From the NCBI GenBank assembly GCA_035403465.1, contig DAONFG010000016.1:1-61674 (forward strand): a DNA stretch of 61,674 bases, written 5' to 3'. Shown piece after piece: positions 1 to 8,786 of this stretch. Made by a program: the position numbers and the translations under genes. This DNA is from JAAYBQ01 sp035403465 (GTDB lineage: Bacteria; Spirochaetota; UBA4802; UBA5550). The first letter of the stretch is position 1; every line of letters starts with the position of its first letter. The notes below the pieces were generated by a model, which worked only from the letters and a program-made list of their open reading frames with translations, was not told the DNA's origin and made no database searches.

Positions 1-1
1 C

Positions 2-104
2 ATATAACGTTTTGCTTATGCGAAGTCGCGGCAGCCTTACCGCCGCGATTTGGCGCAGCCCGAACGACCGCCAGGGAGTGAAGCGCATAAGCTTTGTTGT
101 GCGC
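2..104 (-). repeat. attC-like recombination site A
   Basis: The site is an imperfect palindrome. An outer core ATATAAC (2-8) and a right core GTTGTGCG (96-103) enclose spacers GTTTT and TTT and a perfectly paired inner box, GCTTATGCG (14-22) with CGCATAAGC (84-92). The GC-rich middle contains the family segment with GCGCAGCCC. On the minus strand this is the 3' site of the erythromycin-esterase cassette. Its right core is complementary to the left core of site B, as expected for the two ends of a single cassette. Confidence 0.85.
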
Positions 105-195
105 ATGTTAGCCCGATCTTTAATTGGATTGCCTCAACTTGGCTGACGATATTTAGTTATATTATATACTTGCTATTTCAAATAATCATACATAA

Positions 196-1455
196 TTAAT
201 CATATATAACCTCAGACACAGTTGATTTCTCAATTTGAAAAATTCCATCGAAAGCCTTTTCAAGAATGGTTTCCATGTATATAGAATCAAAACGAATCAT
301 GTTTGGTAAAGGTTCGACATTTTCAGGAATACTCTTAAAGGAGACAAAAGAATTAGTTATTCCACAATCATGCAAAGCTTTCTCGATAGAACCTTCTATG
401 GGTTGGAGTAACTGGAAATTATCAACTCGAAAACCGTATTTCGTATCAGCTTCAGGATAAAGGGCTGCAGTATTACCAATATATGAAGTAATGCCTAAGG
501 ACATGTAATCTGCCCCAATAGCGTCTTTAAGCCTTTGACCCATTGGTAAGCAACTTAGAAAACCATCATAAAGAATCGGAGTCTTCTGAATATGAGCATT
601 ATGTGCAACTACAATTATTTTATGTTCCATATCTAAGTTATTCAAATGCCACAGCACAGAATCTGCCATGTATTTATCTTTAGCCCCCATGTCGCCCTGT
701 AATCCGAAGCCTGAAATAAAACCATTCATTGCTTGTATGTTATAGTCCAGATATTCTATTCCGTTGATCAGATGAAGAATTGTCTCATATTTTTTCTTTC
801 CATATTTTTCAATATGAAACGGTGCCATAGCTTCAAGGCGTACCTTTGCTCTAGCTATTTGGTAAGTTAATTGGTATTTCTCAGAATCTGTTAGCTCATG
901 CAATTTTAAGGCTGCCTGTGACGTTGAGAAGTAATCTATTTTCTTTGCAATATTAATTGCATTGTCAATAATGTGCAATGCTTCTTTATCTGCTGTCTTA
1001 AAAAAGTCATATACTATCTCAATATTTGGGAAGTATGAACCTCCATTTCTGGGGATGTCAATGCCAAGAAATGTAATTTTATTCTTTGCTACTCTATTAT
1101 ACTCTCTTAACCAGTGAAATGTGTATATTAATTCTTTTGGATAATAAAAATGCGTTAAGTATTTACTTATTTCATCCTCAGATCCTTGTCCATGTATCCA
1201 GTTATTGATGAATTGACTTTCGGCAAAACCAAATTCAAAAGCAAATGTTGTAAAACCAAGTTCTTCGATAAAAAATTGCAATAGGTTATGTCTCAATAAA
1301 AAGAATTCTTTAATAAAATGTGAATTTTCACCTATAGCTACTACGCGGGTATTTTCAATAATTTTGCTTAACGGTTTAAAATCATCGTATTTACCATTAA
1401 GGCCATTTGGTTTAAATGGAATATGCTTATTTTTGATCCATTCTTCGAATTTCAT
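196..1455 (-). CDS. Erythromycin esterase-like protein (cassette gene)
   Basis: This 419-residue protein belongs to the erythromycin esterase/succinoglycan-biosynthesis family, which hydrolyses the macrolide lactone in characterised members. The start at 1455 is preferred over 1500 because GAGGAAATT precedes it. With that start the conserved family residues fall at E43 and H46 (motif GENSHF) and E74 (FAFEFG), the same numbers as the catalytic residues of EreB. A late HNAH motif is also present. It is the sole gene of the cassette at 8-1553, between attC-like sites A and B; ere genes are known integron cargo. Family members vary in substrate, so macrolide resistance is not established. The gene is AT-rich relative to the chromosome. 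Confidence 0.8.
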   Translation of the reverse strand: MKFEEWIKNKHIPFKPNGLNGKYDDFKPLSKIIENTRVVAIGENSHFIKEFFLLRHNLLQFFIEELGFTTFAFEFGFAESQFINNWIHGQGSEDEISKYLTHFYYPKELIYTFHWLREYNRVAKNKITFLGIDIPRNGGSYFPNIEIVYDFFKTADKEALHIIDNAINIAKKIDYFSTSQAALKLHELTDSEKYQLTYQIARAKVRLEAMAPFHIEKYGKKKYETILHLINGIEYLDYNIQAMNGFISGFGLQGDMGAKDKYMADSVLWHLNNLDMEHKIIVVAHNAHIQKTPILYDGFLSCLPMGQRLKDAIGADYMSLGITSYIGNTAALYPEADTKYGFRVDNFQLLQPIEGSIEKALHDCGITNSFVSFKSIPENVEPLPNMIRFDSIYMETILEKAFDGIFQIEKSTVSEVIYD

Positions 1456-1545
1456 AATTTCCTCGTGTGTTCGGTTTATATTTTTTATTACTATGTACAA
1501 TGCATAACTATTTAAGTCGATGTCTCCGGCATACAGGGGCTAATT

Positions 1546-1650
1546 GCGCACAACGTCTTGCTTACCTGACGTTGCGGCGGTCTTTTTGCCGCAATGTGGC
1601 GAAGCCCAAGCGAGGTACTCCGAGCGCCGCAGGTAAGCTTTGTTATATGC
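1546..1650 (-). repeat. attC-like recombination site B
   Basis: The outer core GCGCACAAC (1546-1554), spacer GTCTT and inner box GCTTACCTG (1560-1568) pair with CAGGTAAGC (1630-1638), spacer TTT and core GTTATATGC (1642-1650). The interior carries GCCCAAGCGAG and GCGCCG, as in sites C to E. The left core is the exact complement of the right core of site A. The right core matches the left core of site C at 8 of 9 positions. This is the 3' site of the restriction-modification cassette. Confidence 0.85.
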
Positions 1651-1690
1651 AGTTAGGGCGCCAACTCTTATGGTAAGTTTTATTAAAATC

Positions 1691-1709
1691 AACCCCCATG
1701 CCCCCTTTT
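1691..1709 (+). repeat. Left inverted repeat flanking the R-M pair
   Basis: AACCCCCATGCCCCCTTTT lies 37 bases beyond the stop codon of the methyltransferase gene. Its inverted counterpart (6407-6425) lies just upstream of the restriction gene, and the two differ by a single inserted base and the last position. Together they bracket a 4.7-kb unit inside the cassette. Confidence 0.6.
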
Positions 1710-1745
1710 CCCGCCGGAGCGAATGGACGCGCGGAGGCGGTATTT

Positions 1746-3671
1746 TTAAAAAGCTATTAATTTATCACCGAGTAAATGTTTTAAGTTCCATTTCATCGTT
1801 GTATCCAAAGACCTTTCAAGGCAAATGAATAATATGTCTTTATAGTTTTCAAGTTCATTTAAGGTCTCTTTCTTAATATTTAATTCCATACAAATCAAGC
1901 ATTCTTTATAATCATCTTTGATGTGATATACTTTATTCTTCTTGAAACTATCAACTTGATTTTTGCTGTAATTTAACATAAATCCTTTTTTAAGAAGTAC
2001 TTCATCAAAAATGTTTTTCTCATCAATCATAGCAAGAAACATTGCTTCTTTCTCTTCGATATACTGTTCAAGAAGGTTCAGGTTATCTTCATCTGTTTTT
2101 GCCGGGTCAGGAGTAAAATCAATTCGCGGAAAATTGGATTTGGCAAGTTTGTAAACTTTAAAGCCTGTTTTGAAAGGTTTGTGGTCAGAAGTAAAAAGTG
2201 AGGGGGCTTTTTGTGCTTCTCCTTTTTCAATCCTTTCAATTACACGTTTGTTACGTACTATGGTAATATCGGAGATTTTTTTATAACCAGCTTTTATTGC
2301 ATTTTTTCCAGTATCAGTTTTATCGGTTATTAATTCTGGTAACTGAATAAGGATGAGTTTTCTTTCCATTAAATCATTAAAGTTTAACTCGATAACAGCT
2401 TGTCCTGTAGAACCAGATCCTGCAAAAAAATCTAAAATTATATCTCCATTATATTCACACATCTGAATAAGGCATTTTATAACATCGGGATTTTTAGGAA
2501 AATCAAATAAATTTTCGATCTCGTTAGTTGATTTTGATGCAAAAAAATCATACCAATTTGTATTTCTTAGTATTCCAGTTGTTGGAGCAATCCAATGTTC
2601 TACTCCTTTATTCATACCTTTCCCATCTGGATTTCTTCGAATAAATTCCAAATTTTTACCGGTTTTAATCCAATATTCTTCTAAAGTTTCATTTTCGCTA
2701 TATTCCTTTTGATATTTAATATAGTTACTAATAGCTTTTCTAGCTCTTTCCTCACTCCATTTCCACTGACCTGTTTCAGGTTTGAATCCAAGAATATCAT
2801 AACGCATTGTTTTTCTATCTGCATTGTTCCAAAAACCTTTCCAATATCCATAGTTTTGCCTTTCTTCAGAAGCTTCTCTATAAATGGGATTAAATTTAAA
2901 ATCTGGAGTTTTTGAATAACAGATTATATATTCAAAACCAACATTAAATGTCGATAAACCATTTTCAATAAATTGTCTATTAACATTTTTGTCATATCTT
3001 CTTGTGCTTATGGTATTTCGATAATTTGCTTCACCAAAAATATCATCAAGCAATTTTCTCATGTTATGATATTCTTCATCGCCTATGGAAACAAAAATTG
3101 CACCGTCATTTCTAAGTAATTGTCTTGCAACAATTAATCTTGGTAGTAGCATATTTAACCAATTTGAATGGAAACGACCGTTTGCTTCAGTATTTGTATC
3201 AATTAATATCCCATTATTTGTTATACCTATATGCTTCCAATAGTCTTCTTTAGATTCGTCCCAATTGTCATTATAAACAAAATCACCATCAACATTATAA
3301 GGAGGATCAATATATATACATTTTATTTGCTCACGATACGCCGAAAGTAAACATTTCAACGTTTCAAGATTTTCACCTTCAATTATCATATTCCCGTTAG
3401 CATATTCAGGATTTACGCTACGTTCTTCATCGTAAATCAGTGTAGCTTTACTTGGTGTAAAAGCATTTCTTTTCGCTTCACTTTTGCCAAACCACTTAAA
3501 CTCAAATCGTTCAGTTTCTTTCACCAAATCTGGATCAATGATTTTACTTAATTCATCAGGATTTAGCTTTCCTTCAACAGTAAATAAATCAGGAAAAAGA
3601 TTTTTTAGAGTTTCAAGCCGTTCTTCGTTCAAATTAGGTGTTTTCATCATTTTTTTATTTAATTCAGACAT
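1746..3671 (-). CDS. mod: Type III restriction-modification methyltransferase (Mod)
   Basis: A 641-residue N6-adenine DNA methyltransferase that would recognise the target and modify one strand for the type III enzyme. The catalytic motif DPPYNVD lies near residues 122-128 and the AdoMet-binding motif DFFAGSGSTG lies about two-thirds along, giving the beta-class order. The start at 3671 is chosen because GAGGG precedes it by about nine bases; an upstream in-frame start at 3707 exists. The gene overlaps the end of the upstream res gene by 8 bases, so translation is probably coupled. Res-before-mod order is the reverse of the usual type III layout. The C-terminal third is family-specific and probably carries the recognition determinants. 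Confidence 0.9.
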   Translation of the reverse strand: MSELNKKMMKTPNLNEERLETLKNLFPDLFTVEGKLNPDELSKIIDPDLVKETERFEFKWFGKSEAKRNAFTPSKATLIYDEERSVNPEYANGNMIIEGENLETLKCLLSAYREQIKCIYIDPPYNVDGDFVYNDNWDESKEDYWKHIGITNNGILIDTNTEANGRFHSNWLNMLLPRLIVARQLLRNDGAIFVSIGDEEYHNMRKLLDDIFGEANYRNTISTRRYDKNVNRQFIENGLSTFNVGFEYIICYSKTPDFKFNPIYREASEERQNYGYWKGFWNNADRKTMRYDILGFKPETGQWKWSEERARKAISNYIKYQKEYSENETLEEYWIKTGKNLEFIRRNPDGKGMNKGVEHWIAPTTGILRNTNWYDFFASKSTNEIENLFDFPKNPDVIKCLIQMCEYNGDIILDFFAGSGSTGQAVIELNFNDLMERKLILIQLPELITDKTDTGKNAIKAGYKKISDITIVRNKRVIERIEKGEAQKAPSLFTSDHKPFKTGFKVYKLAKSNFPRIDFTPDPAKTDEDNLNLLEQYIEEKEAMFLAMIDEKNIFDEVLLKKGFMLNYSKNQVDSFKKNKVYHIKDDYKECLICMELNIKKETLNELENYKDILFICLERSLDTTMKWNLKHLLGDKLIAF

Positions 3672-6357
3672 TGATAATTCCCTCAACATTGTTTTTGAAA
3701 GTTTCAAATTCTTTTATTGGTGCTGCAAAATTGACTTTTGCCTCAATTCCTAATGCTTCAAAATGTTTGATAGCACATTTAATTTTATAAATTTCATTTT
3801 CAGTGATAGCTTTACGGTCATTAATATCATTGGTTCCTTTGGTCTCTATGACAAAGTAATATTCGTTTGATTTATCATCCCTAATTTTCCGTTTTTTTAA
3901 AACAAGCCCAAAATCGGGATTGTAAGGTCCAGCAGGTGTCTTAATTATATAAAAAGAGGGAAGTTTTAAGAAGCAAACAACTTCAGTATCTGTATCTGCT
4001 TCACGGGCAAATCTTTGTTCATGTTCACTGTCATATACAATATTGTCATAAATACCTTTGTTTGGAGTCGGTTCAATTTTTTCAGTATTTTTAACGATAC
4101 TTTTTTTAAATTCATCAATATTAAATGTTTCACCTGTTAATTTGTAATCTAGGGCTCGGAGCATTTCATCAAGCTCAATATTTCGTATTCGCTGAATGGC
4201 TTCCTGTAAAAATCGTGGAGGATTTTTAACAATTTCTTTTTTATTTTTTATACCCTGAATTATTTTGAAAACAGTGGGATAGGCTATTGCCGTATTCTCG
4301 CTAATCTCTTCAATAATATCTAGCGGTGAGAATGAAAGAGATGCTTTTTTAGTTTCCTCACCGTACCCACTGGTAGTAACGCCTTCACTTGTTAATCCTT
4401 GTATTCTTCCAATATTTATTTGGATTAAATGTTCAGGAATGACGATTTCATTTATTGCTTCAATAGAATTGCTTATCAATCTTTCTTCATCAAAAGCAAC
4501 AAGATATTCTGTCTTCTTTGAAAGTCTTTTCCAAAATTCTTTAAAAGATGAACTATTAAAGCGAGTCTCATTTCTTTTTATTTCTTTTTCTGTTGTATTT
4601 TGGCCTTTGTGATTATGCCTTGTTTCAGCACCTGCTTTTGATGTACCGTAAACTTCTTCGATTTCTGTTTGATATTGAGATACAAATGTTTCGTAAGATT
4701 CATTAGGAATAACAGTTAAAAGATTAATTTCTTTGCCTTCTTCTACCTGTGCGGCATCATAGACTCTTTCACCATCCTGATTAACACAGATTCTTAATCC
4801 ACGACCGATTTCCTGGCGTTTTTTTATTTCACTATAGCTTTGATTAAGTGTAGCAATATTAAAAACATTGGGGTTGTCCCAACCGACACCTAAAGCTGAA
4901 TGTGAAAATATAAACTCAACAGGATTGTCAATATTTAGAAGCTCTTCTTTATCTTTGAGGATTAAGTCAAAAAGTTCTTTATTTGAAGTCATAGAGTTTT
5001 CATTATCTGTATAATCACCTTTTCCAGTTTGAGCAAAATAATATCCTTGGCATATTCCAATTTGTTCAGGATTAGCGTCCTTCTGGTAAAATTCTTTATG
5101 AACTTTAATATATTGCTCAATGAATGATTTTTTAATAATGCCGTTATCCTGAATATAATTATCAACACGATCAATAAATACAAGAGAAAGACATTTTATT
5201 CCTTTCTTCCTCAATTCTTCTTTTTTTCTGAAATGAGTATCTATTAACCAGTAAAGCTGTTCTGAGAATATAGAAGAATAATCTTTGGCCTGTTCATTCT
5301 CATAGACTATTGCACCGTTTTTGAACTTTACAAATCCCTTGCCTCTTATCGGTTTTGCGATTTGTTCAATTTGGTAGTCTTTATAAATAATGTTTCCAGT
5401 TGCCTCATGTAAATCAGAGTGTTCTTCAAGTTTTTTTGAATTCTTAAATTTAAAACCACTGGTTGTTTGATGCCATGCCTTCAAAACTGCTTTTGGGCTT
5501 TTGCCTTTTTGTAATTCAATGTTGCTAAGTTCAATTTTCATTGATGCTTCATCGTTTTTCTCTGTAACAGTAAGAACTTCTATTTTTTTAACTAAACCTT
5601 GTTTATAGCTGTCGTAAGGGGTGAGGCGATATATCAGATTTTTTAAAACTTTATGTGTCGCTGAGTACCGTATTTTGAACAATGGGCTAATGGTCTTCAA
5701 CCTCTCTATGGAATTATCAGTATCCATTCCCTCTTGTGGTTCGTCCATAATGATAATAGGATTTGTTTTTGCGATAGCTTCAATATATGGCATATTTGCA
5801 AAAAGGTCTTCTCGTTGTGCTTGATTTAATATTCTATCATCAGAGTTGAATGACTGTAGTGTCATAACCATAACTTGAGGATGTTGTTCTTCAACAAAGT
5901 TGGTTACTCTGGAAAGTCTTTTGCTGTCATACTCAAAGTAATTCGGTTTAATATTATAAATATCTTCAAGTTGCTTTTCAAATGTCTTGAAAGTGGTTAA
6001 AACCCCTTCTTTTATTGCAACTGATGGAACAAGAATAATGAATTTTGTAAAACCGTAATGTTTAAATAATTCAAAAATAGTTTTTATATAAACAAGGGTT
6101 TTTCCTGTACCTGTTTCCATTTCGATGCAAAGGTCATTGCAATTAGTTACATTGGCAACTTGCTCATCAATACCATTTTCAATTATTGTATCTTTTATGT
6201 TTGATAAAATCTCACCAGAAGTTAGAGAAAGAGCATTTGCTCTAATTCCTTCAAAGCAGGCATTATCAAAGGTGTTTTTTTCTTGTCCTTTAAATACTGA
6301 AACTATTGATTTGATAGCTTCTTCTTGGTATTTTAGCTGTTCAAGTTTTAATTCCAT
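3664..6357 (-). CDS. res: Type III restriction enzyme subunit (Res)
   Basis: This 897-residue protein has the superfamily 2 helicase plan. Walker A is METGTGKT near residues 80-87, Walker B is IIMDEPQ, SAT appears as YSATH, and the motif VI region is QEIGRGLR. A C-terminal PD-(D/E)xK nuclease follows, visible as NPDFGLVL and FVIETKG. It would translocate or signal along DNA and cut unmodified sites together with Mod. It is the first gene of a two-gene unit with mod inside a single integron-like cassette. No truncation or frameshift is seen, so the pair looks functional. The gene is AT-rich compared with chromosomal neighbours. Confidence 0.92.
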   Translation of the reverse strand: MELKLEQLKYQEEAIKSIVSVFKGQEKNTFDNACFEGIRANALSLTSGEILSNIKDTIIENGIDEQVANVTNCNDLCIEMETGTGKTLVYIKTIFELFKHYGFTKFIILVPSVAIKEGVLTTFKTFEKQLEDIYNIKPNYFEYDSKRLSRVTNFVEEQHPQVMVMTLQSFNSDDRILNQAQREDLFANMPYIEAIAKTNPIIIMDEPQEGMDTDNSIERLKTISPLFKIRYSATHKVLKNLIYRLTPYDSYKQGLVKKIEVLTVTEKNDEASMKIELSNIELQKGKSPKAVLKAWHQTTSGFKFKNSKKLEEHSDLHEATGNIIYKDYQIEQIAKPIRGKGFVKFKNGAIVYENEQAKDYSSIFSEQLYWLIDTHFRKKEELRKKGIKCLSLVFIDRVDNYIQDNGIIKKSFIEQYIKVHKEFYQKDANPEQIGICQGYYFAQTGKGDYTDNENSMTSNKELFDLILKDKEELLNIDNPVEFIFSHSALGVGWDNPNVFNIATLNQSYSEIKKRQEIGRGLRICVNQDGERVYDAAQVEEGKEINLLTVIPNESYETFVSQYQTEIEEVYGTSKAGAETRHNHKGQNTTEKEIKRNETRFNSSSFKEFWKRLSKKTEYLVAFDEERLISNSIEAINEIVIPEHLIQINIGRIQGLTSEGVTTSGYGEETKKASLSFSPLDIIEEISENTAIAYPTVFKIIQGIKNKKEIVKNPPRFLQEAIQRIRNIELDEMLRALDYKLTGETFNIDEFKKSIVKNTEKIEPTPNKGIYDNIVYDSEHEQRFAREADTDTEVVCFLKLPSFYIIKTPAGPYNPDFGLVLKKRKIRDDKSNEYYFVIETKGTNDINDRKAITENEIYKIKCAIKHFEALGIEAKVNFAAPIKEFETFKNNVEGIINV

Positions 6358-6406
6358 ATCTTCTCACTCTATTTTCACTTAACCCGGCACGGACGCCGGG
6401 CTTCTT

Positions 6407-6425
6407 AAAGGGGGCATGGGGGGTT
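6407..6425 (-). repeat. Right inverted repeat flanking the R-M pair
   Basis: AAAGGGGGCATGGGGGGTT is the inverted copy of the sequence at 1691-1709, with one additional G. It lies upstream of the res start, next to a GC hairpin (CCCGGC...GCCGGG, 6383-6400). Confidence 0.6.
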
Positions 6426-6474
6426 CCATTTTTTCAACTATTTTTTTTTAATATAAATAGTCTGGCGACCTAAT

Positions 6475-6641
6475 TGCACATAACGTCTTGCTTATGCGAC
6501 GTTTGCGACGAAAAGAAAAACGTCACTGTTACTAAAAAGTATTTGTAAAAATTAAATTTATGCCACAATAAGTTCGCAAATGTGCCGCGAGGCCAAGCGA
6601 GTCTTTTTGCGAGCGTAGCGCATAAGCTTTGTTATACGACG
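6475..6641 (-). repeat. attC-like recombination site C
   Basis: The left core TGCACATAAC (6475-6484), spacer GTCTT and box GCTTATGCG (6490-6498) pair with CGCATAAGC (6619-6627), spacer TTT and core GTTATACGACG (6631-6641). The interior is very similar to site D, sharing GACGTTTGCGACG, AACGTCACTGTTACTAAA and AAGTTCGCAAATGTGCCGC. Its right core complements the left core of site D at 10 of 11 bases. It is the 3' site of the small membrane-protein cassette. Confidence 0.85.
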
Positions 6642-6689
6642 TAAGAGCGTTGTATTTCTTGATATAACATCAAAATTTTAACATTGTTT

Positions 6690-7124
6690 TTAATTTTTAT
6701 CTTTAGCATTAAAAATTATCTTTAAATAATTACTAATTTGAGACGGGTGTTTTCTTGCACCAATTAATCCTATCGAATTAATAATTACGAGTATCAATAT
6801 ACTTTCATAAATATACATTTTTTCGTTTATTATTAGAGATAGAAAAAGTAACAAAAATATAAATATAATATTCAAAATTATTGTATATGGATGAATAAAA
6901 AAAATTCCTTCAATTAGTGTATAATTATGTTTTCTTTTTAATAATCCATAATAAAAAATATTCCAAGAATTTCTTTCAGGAATACAGGTATAAAAAAATG
7001 TTCCATAGCTTTTAATAAAATTATTTTTATCGGATAAAAAGTAATATTTGAACTTCCATCTATTTACCTTCAATATTATCTTGCATTCTTCGAGAGTATA
7101 ATCAGTTTTAAATTTTTTAATCAT
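6690..7124 (-). CDS. Hypothetical membrane protein (cassette gene)
   Basis: The 144-residue product is not recognised. The first half is soluble, basic and rich in Tyr and Lys. The second half has two hydrophobic stretches, around ILNIIFIFLLLFLSLII and ESILILVIINSIGLIG, joined by a short polar turn, which suggests a two-helix inner-membrane hairpin. GGAAG lies about nine bases before the ATG. It is the only gene of the 742-bp cassette between sites C and D, in the same orientation as all other cassette genes. No function can be assigned. Single-gene cassettes of unknown function are the commonest cargo of chromosomal integrons. Confidence 0.65.
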   Translation of the reverse strand: MIKKFKTDYTLEECKIILKVNRWKFKYYFLSDKNNFIKSYGTFFYTCIPERNSWNIFYYGLLKRKHNYTLIEGIFFIHPYTIILNIIFIFLLLFLSLIINEKMYIYESILILVIINSIGLIGARKHPSQISNYLKIIFNAKDKN

Positions 7125-7216
7125 ACATTATTACTTCCAAACTCAAAAGTACAAATTACTTGCTAAGATTATTGCACACAAAGAATTGATTTTTTGTATA
7201 TTCTTCAAGCTCTTAT

Positions 7217-7382
7217 GTCGTATAACGTTTTGCTTACACGACGTTTGCGACGGAAAGCAAAACGTCACTGTTACTAAATATTTATTATCCTATAAAAATC
7301 ATTTCACAACAAGTTCGCAAATGTGCCGCCAGGCCAAGCGAGTCTTTTCGCGAGCGCAGCGTGTAAGCTTTGTTATATGCTG
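7217..7382 (-). repeat. attC-like recombination site D
   Basis: The left core TGTCGTATAAC (7216-7226), spacer GTTTT and box GCTTACACG (7232-7240) pair with CGTGTAAGC (7360-7368), spacer TTT and core GTTATATGC (7372-7380). The interior is nearly the same as site C. The right core is the exact complement of the left core of site E (GCATATAAC). It is the 3' site of the HNH cassette. Confidence 0.85.
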
Positions 7383-7430
7383 AAATCGCAATCAGTAAAA
7401 GTTTATAAAAGCGAAACACGGATGTTGAGC

Positions 7431-8198
7431 TTAATAGCGAAATTTTTTTATAATTAAATCATCAGGGAAATGTTCTTTAAACCTTTCTTTTAAAAATAAA
7501 ACATGATCTTCTATCATTTTATTACTTAAATCAATGTAATATTCATAAGAGTTACGATTTTTAACAGTATTCTTTGGTTCGCGTTCTAATTTGAGATTAT
7601 CACTATTTATTACTTCATTAATTATACTTTCATCAAAAATCATGGAAGTGCCTTGGTATAATGGAAAACATGTTGGTTCACTCGGAATAAAATTATCCGG
7701 TGTGTATCCATGTTTTTTAAAATATATTTCTTCAGCTTTTATTCTATTATTTAAATCTATTTTTTTAAGCCAATCTTTAAAATGCATAGATCCTTTTTTG
7801 ATATTACAAGTAGAGCACACTACTAATACATTTCGTATTGAATCTTCACCGCCTAAATTTATAGGGTCCATGTGGTCAATATTAATCATTAATCTTCCAT
7901 TTTTATCATAATTAAAATCATTTCCACAATATATACAATGATCTGCTTCATAGTTTATTTGCGAATCAAGCCAGCAGGGTAAACAAACTTTGTCCCATTC
8001 ATAATTAAATTTATTATGAAGACTTTTCATAATTGAGACACTTTCATTTAGCTCTTGATAAAATTTTATAATCACCATTTTAATATGGCAATCTCTGCAA
8101 TATTTACCTTGAGTAGTATATTCGCTTGACCAATTAACAAAAATATCAGGAGGTAATAAATTTTTGCATTCTCCACATTTTTTAAGTTTAGTTTTCAT
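7431..8198 (-). CDS. HNH endonuclease with zinc ribbon (cassette gene)
   Basis: The product has 255 residues when started at 8198, which is preceded by AAGGATT; a longer open frame to 8288 runs into attC-like site E and is unlikely. An N-terminal Cys cluster (CGECKNLLPP, then YCRDCH) resembles a zinc ribbon. The central HNH nuclease has CIYCGNDF, then INIDHMDPINLGG, then VVCSTCNIKKG, so the zinc-binding cysteines, the DH pair and the terminal Asn are present. The C-terminal ~90 residues are not recognised. It sits alone in a 1.04-kb cassette next to the toxin-antitoxin cassette. Defence or phage-related nicking is plausible but inferred only from the domain. Confidence 0.8.
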   Translation of the reverse strand: MKTKLKKCGECKNLLPPDIFVNWSSEYTTQGKYCRDCHIKMVIIKFYQELNESVSIMKSLHNKFNYEWDKVCLPCWLDSQINYEADHCIYCGNDFNYDKNGRLMINIDHMDPINLGGEDSIRNVLVVCSTCNIKKGSMHFKDWLKKIDLNNRIKAEEIYFKKHGYTPDNFIPSEPTCFPLYQGTSMIFDESIINEVINSDNLKLEREPKNTVKNRNSYEYYIDLSNKMIEDHVLFLKERFKEHFPDDLIIKKFRY

Positions 8199-8255
8199 AT
8201 AATCCTTTTGAAAGTGAGCCCACGGATGGGCGATTAAAAAGTTTTTGCGATTTTT

Positions 8256-8420
8256 GCATATAACGTTCAGCTTACCCGACGTTTGCAAATGGTAAGCAAT
8301 TTATTTTGTGTAGAATAGTTTTTTTAAAGCAAGAAGTTTTTGATACTATAAGTGGCAAATGTGGCGGAGCCCAAGCGAGTCCTTTCGCGAGCGCCGTGGG
8401 TAAGCGTTGTTATGCGATGC
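8256..8420 (-). repeat. attC-like recombination site E
   Basis: The left core GCATATAAC (8256-8264), spacer GTTCA and box GCTTACCC (8270-8277) pair with GGGTAAGC (8398-8405), spacer GTT and core GTTATGCGATGC (8409-8420). The interior retains GACGTTTGC, CAAATGTGGCGGAGCCCAAG and TTTCGCGAGCGC. The right core complements GCATAAC of the attI-like site at all seven bases. It is the 3' site of the first cassette (higBA). Confidence 0.85.
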
Positions 8421-8483
8421 GGTCGTGTTACGATAAGTTTTTTAAAATTGAGACACGGACGTCGAAATTTTTACGTAAAGTTT

Positions 8484-8786
8484 TTAAGATTTTATTTTTT
8501 TTAATTTAATCTCAGGAGTTGTTCCTAATGCAAGAGCAACCTTCCTGAGAAAAGAAAGAGATACATTTTTATAATTACCTGATTCTAATCGTGCAATTGC
8601 TGGCTGTGAAGTGCCAACTTTTATAGCTAATTCTTTCTGAGTTAGGTGATTAGTTTTTCTCAATTTTATAATTTCTTTTGCAAGTGTAAATTCTTCATTA
8701 AAAGATTCATATGCTTCTTTGAAATTTTTATCTTTCAGTTCTTTTTCAAGTAATGAATCAAAGTTGTAAGATTTAATTGCTTTCAT
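8484..8786 (-). CDS. higA: HigA-family antitoxin, XRE helix-turn-helix
   Basis: This 100-residue protein has a central Cro/C1-type helix-turn-helix (LTQKELAIKVGTSQPAIARLESGNY) and a short N-terminal arm. It is the expected antitoxin and autorepressor partner of the HigB-like RNase upstream, whose frame it overlaps by 14 bases. Toxin-before-antitoxin order is the hallmark of higBA. It would neutralise HigB by direct binding and repress the promoter at 9127-9154, where two copies of TCAAATAT lie 18 bases apart. The pair forms the cassette closest to the integrase, a common stabilising arrangement in chromosomal integrons. Confidence 0.88.
   Translation of the reverse strand: MKAIKSYNFDSLLEKELKDKNFKEAYESFNEEFTLAKEIIKLRKTNHLTQKELAIKVGTSQPAIARLESGNYKNVSLSFLRKVALALGTTPEIKLKKIKS

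Noticed and set aside
1651..6470. Additional attC-like site inside the R-M cassette
   Set aside because: No GCTTA...TAAGC box pair with flanking AAC/GTT cores was found between sites B and C, so the two genes are taken as one cassette.
8198..8288. N-terminal extension of the HNH protein
   Set aside because: The extension would be encoded by attC-like site E, and a good ribosome-binding site precedes the start at 8198.
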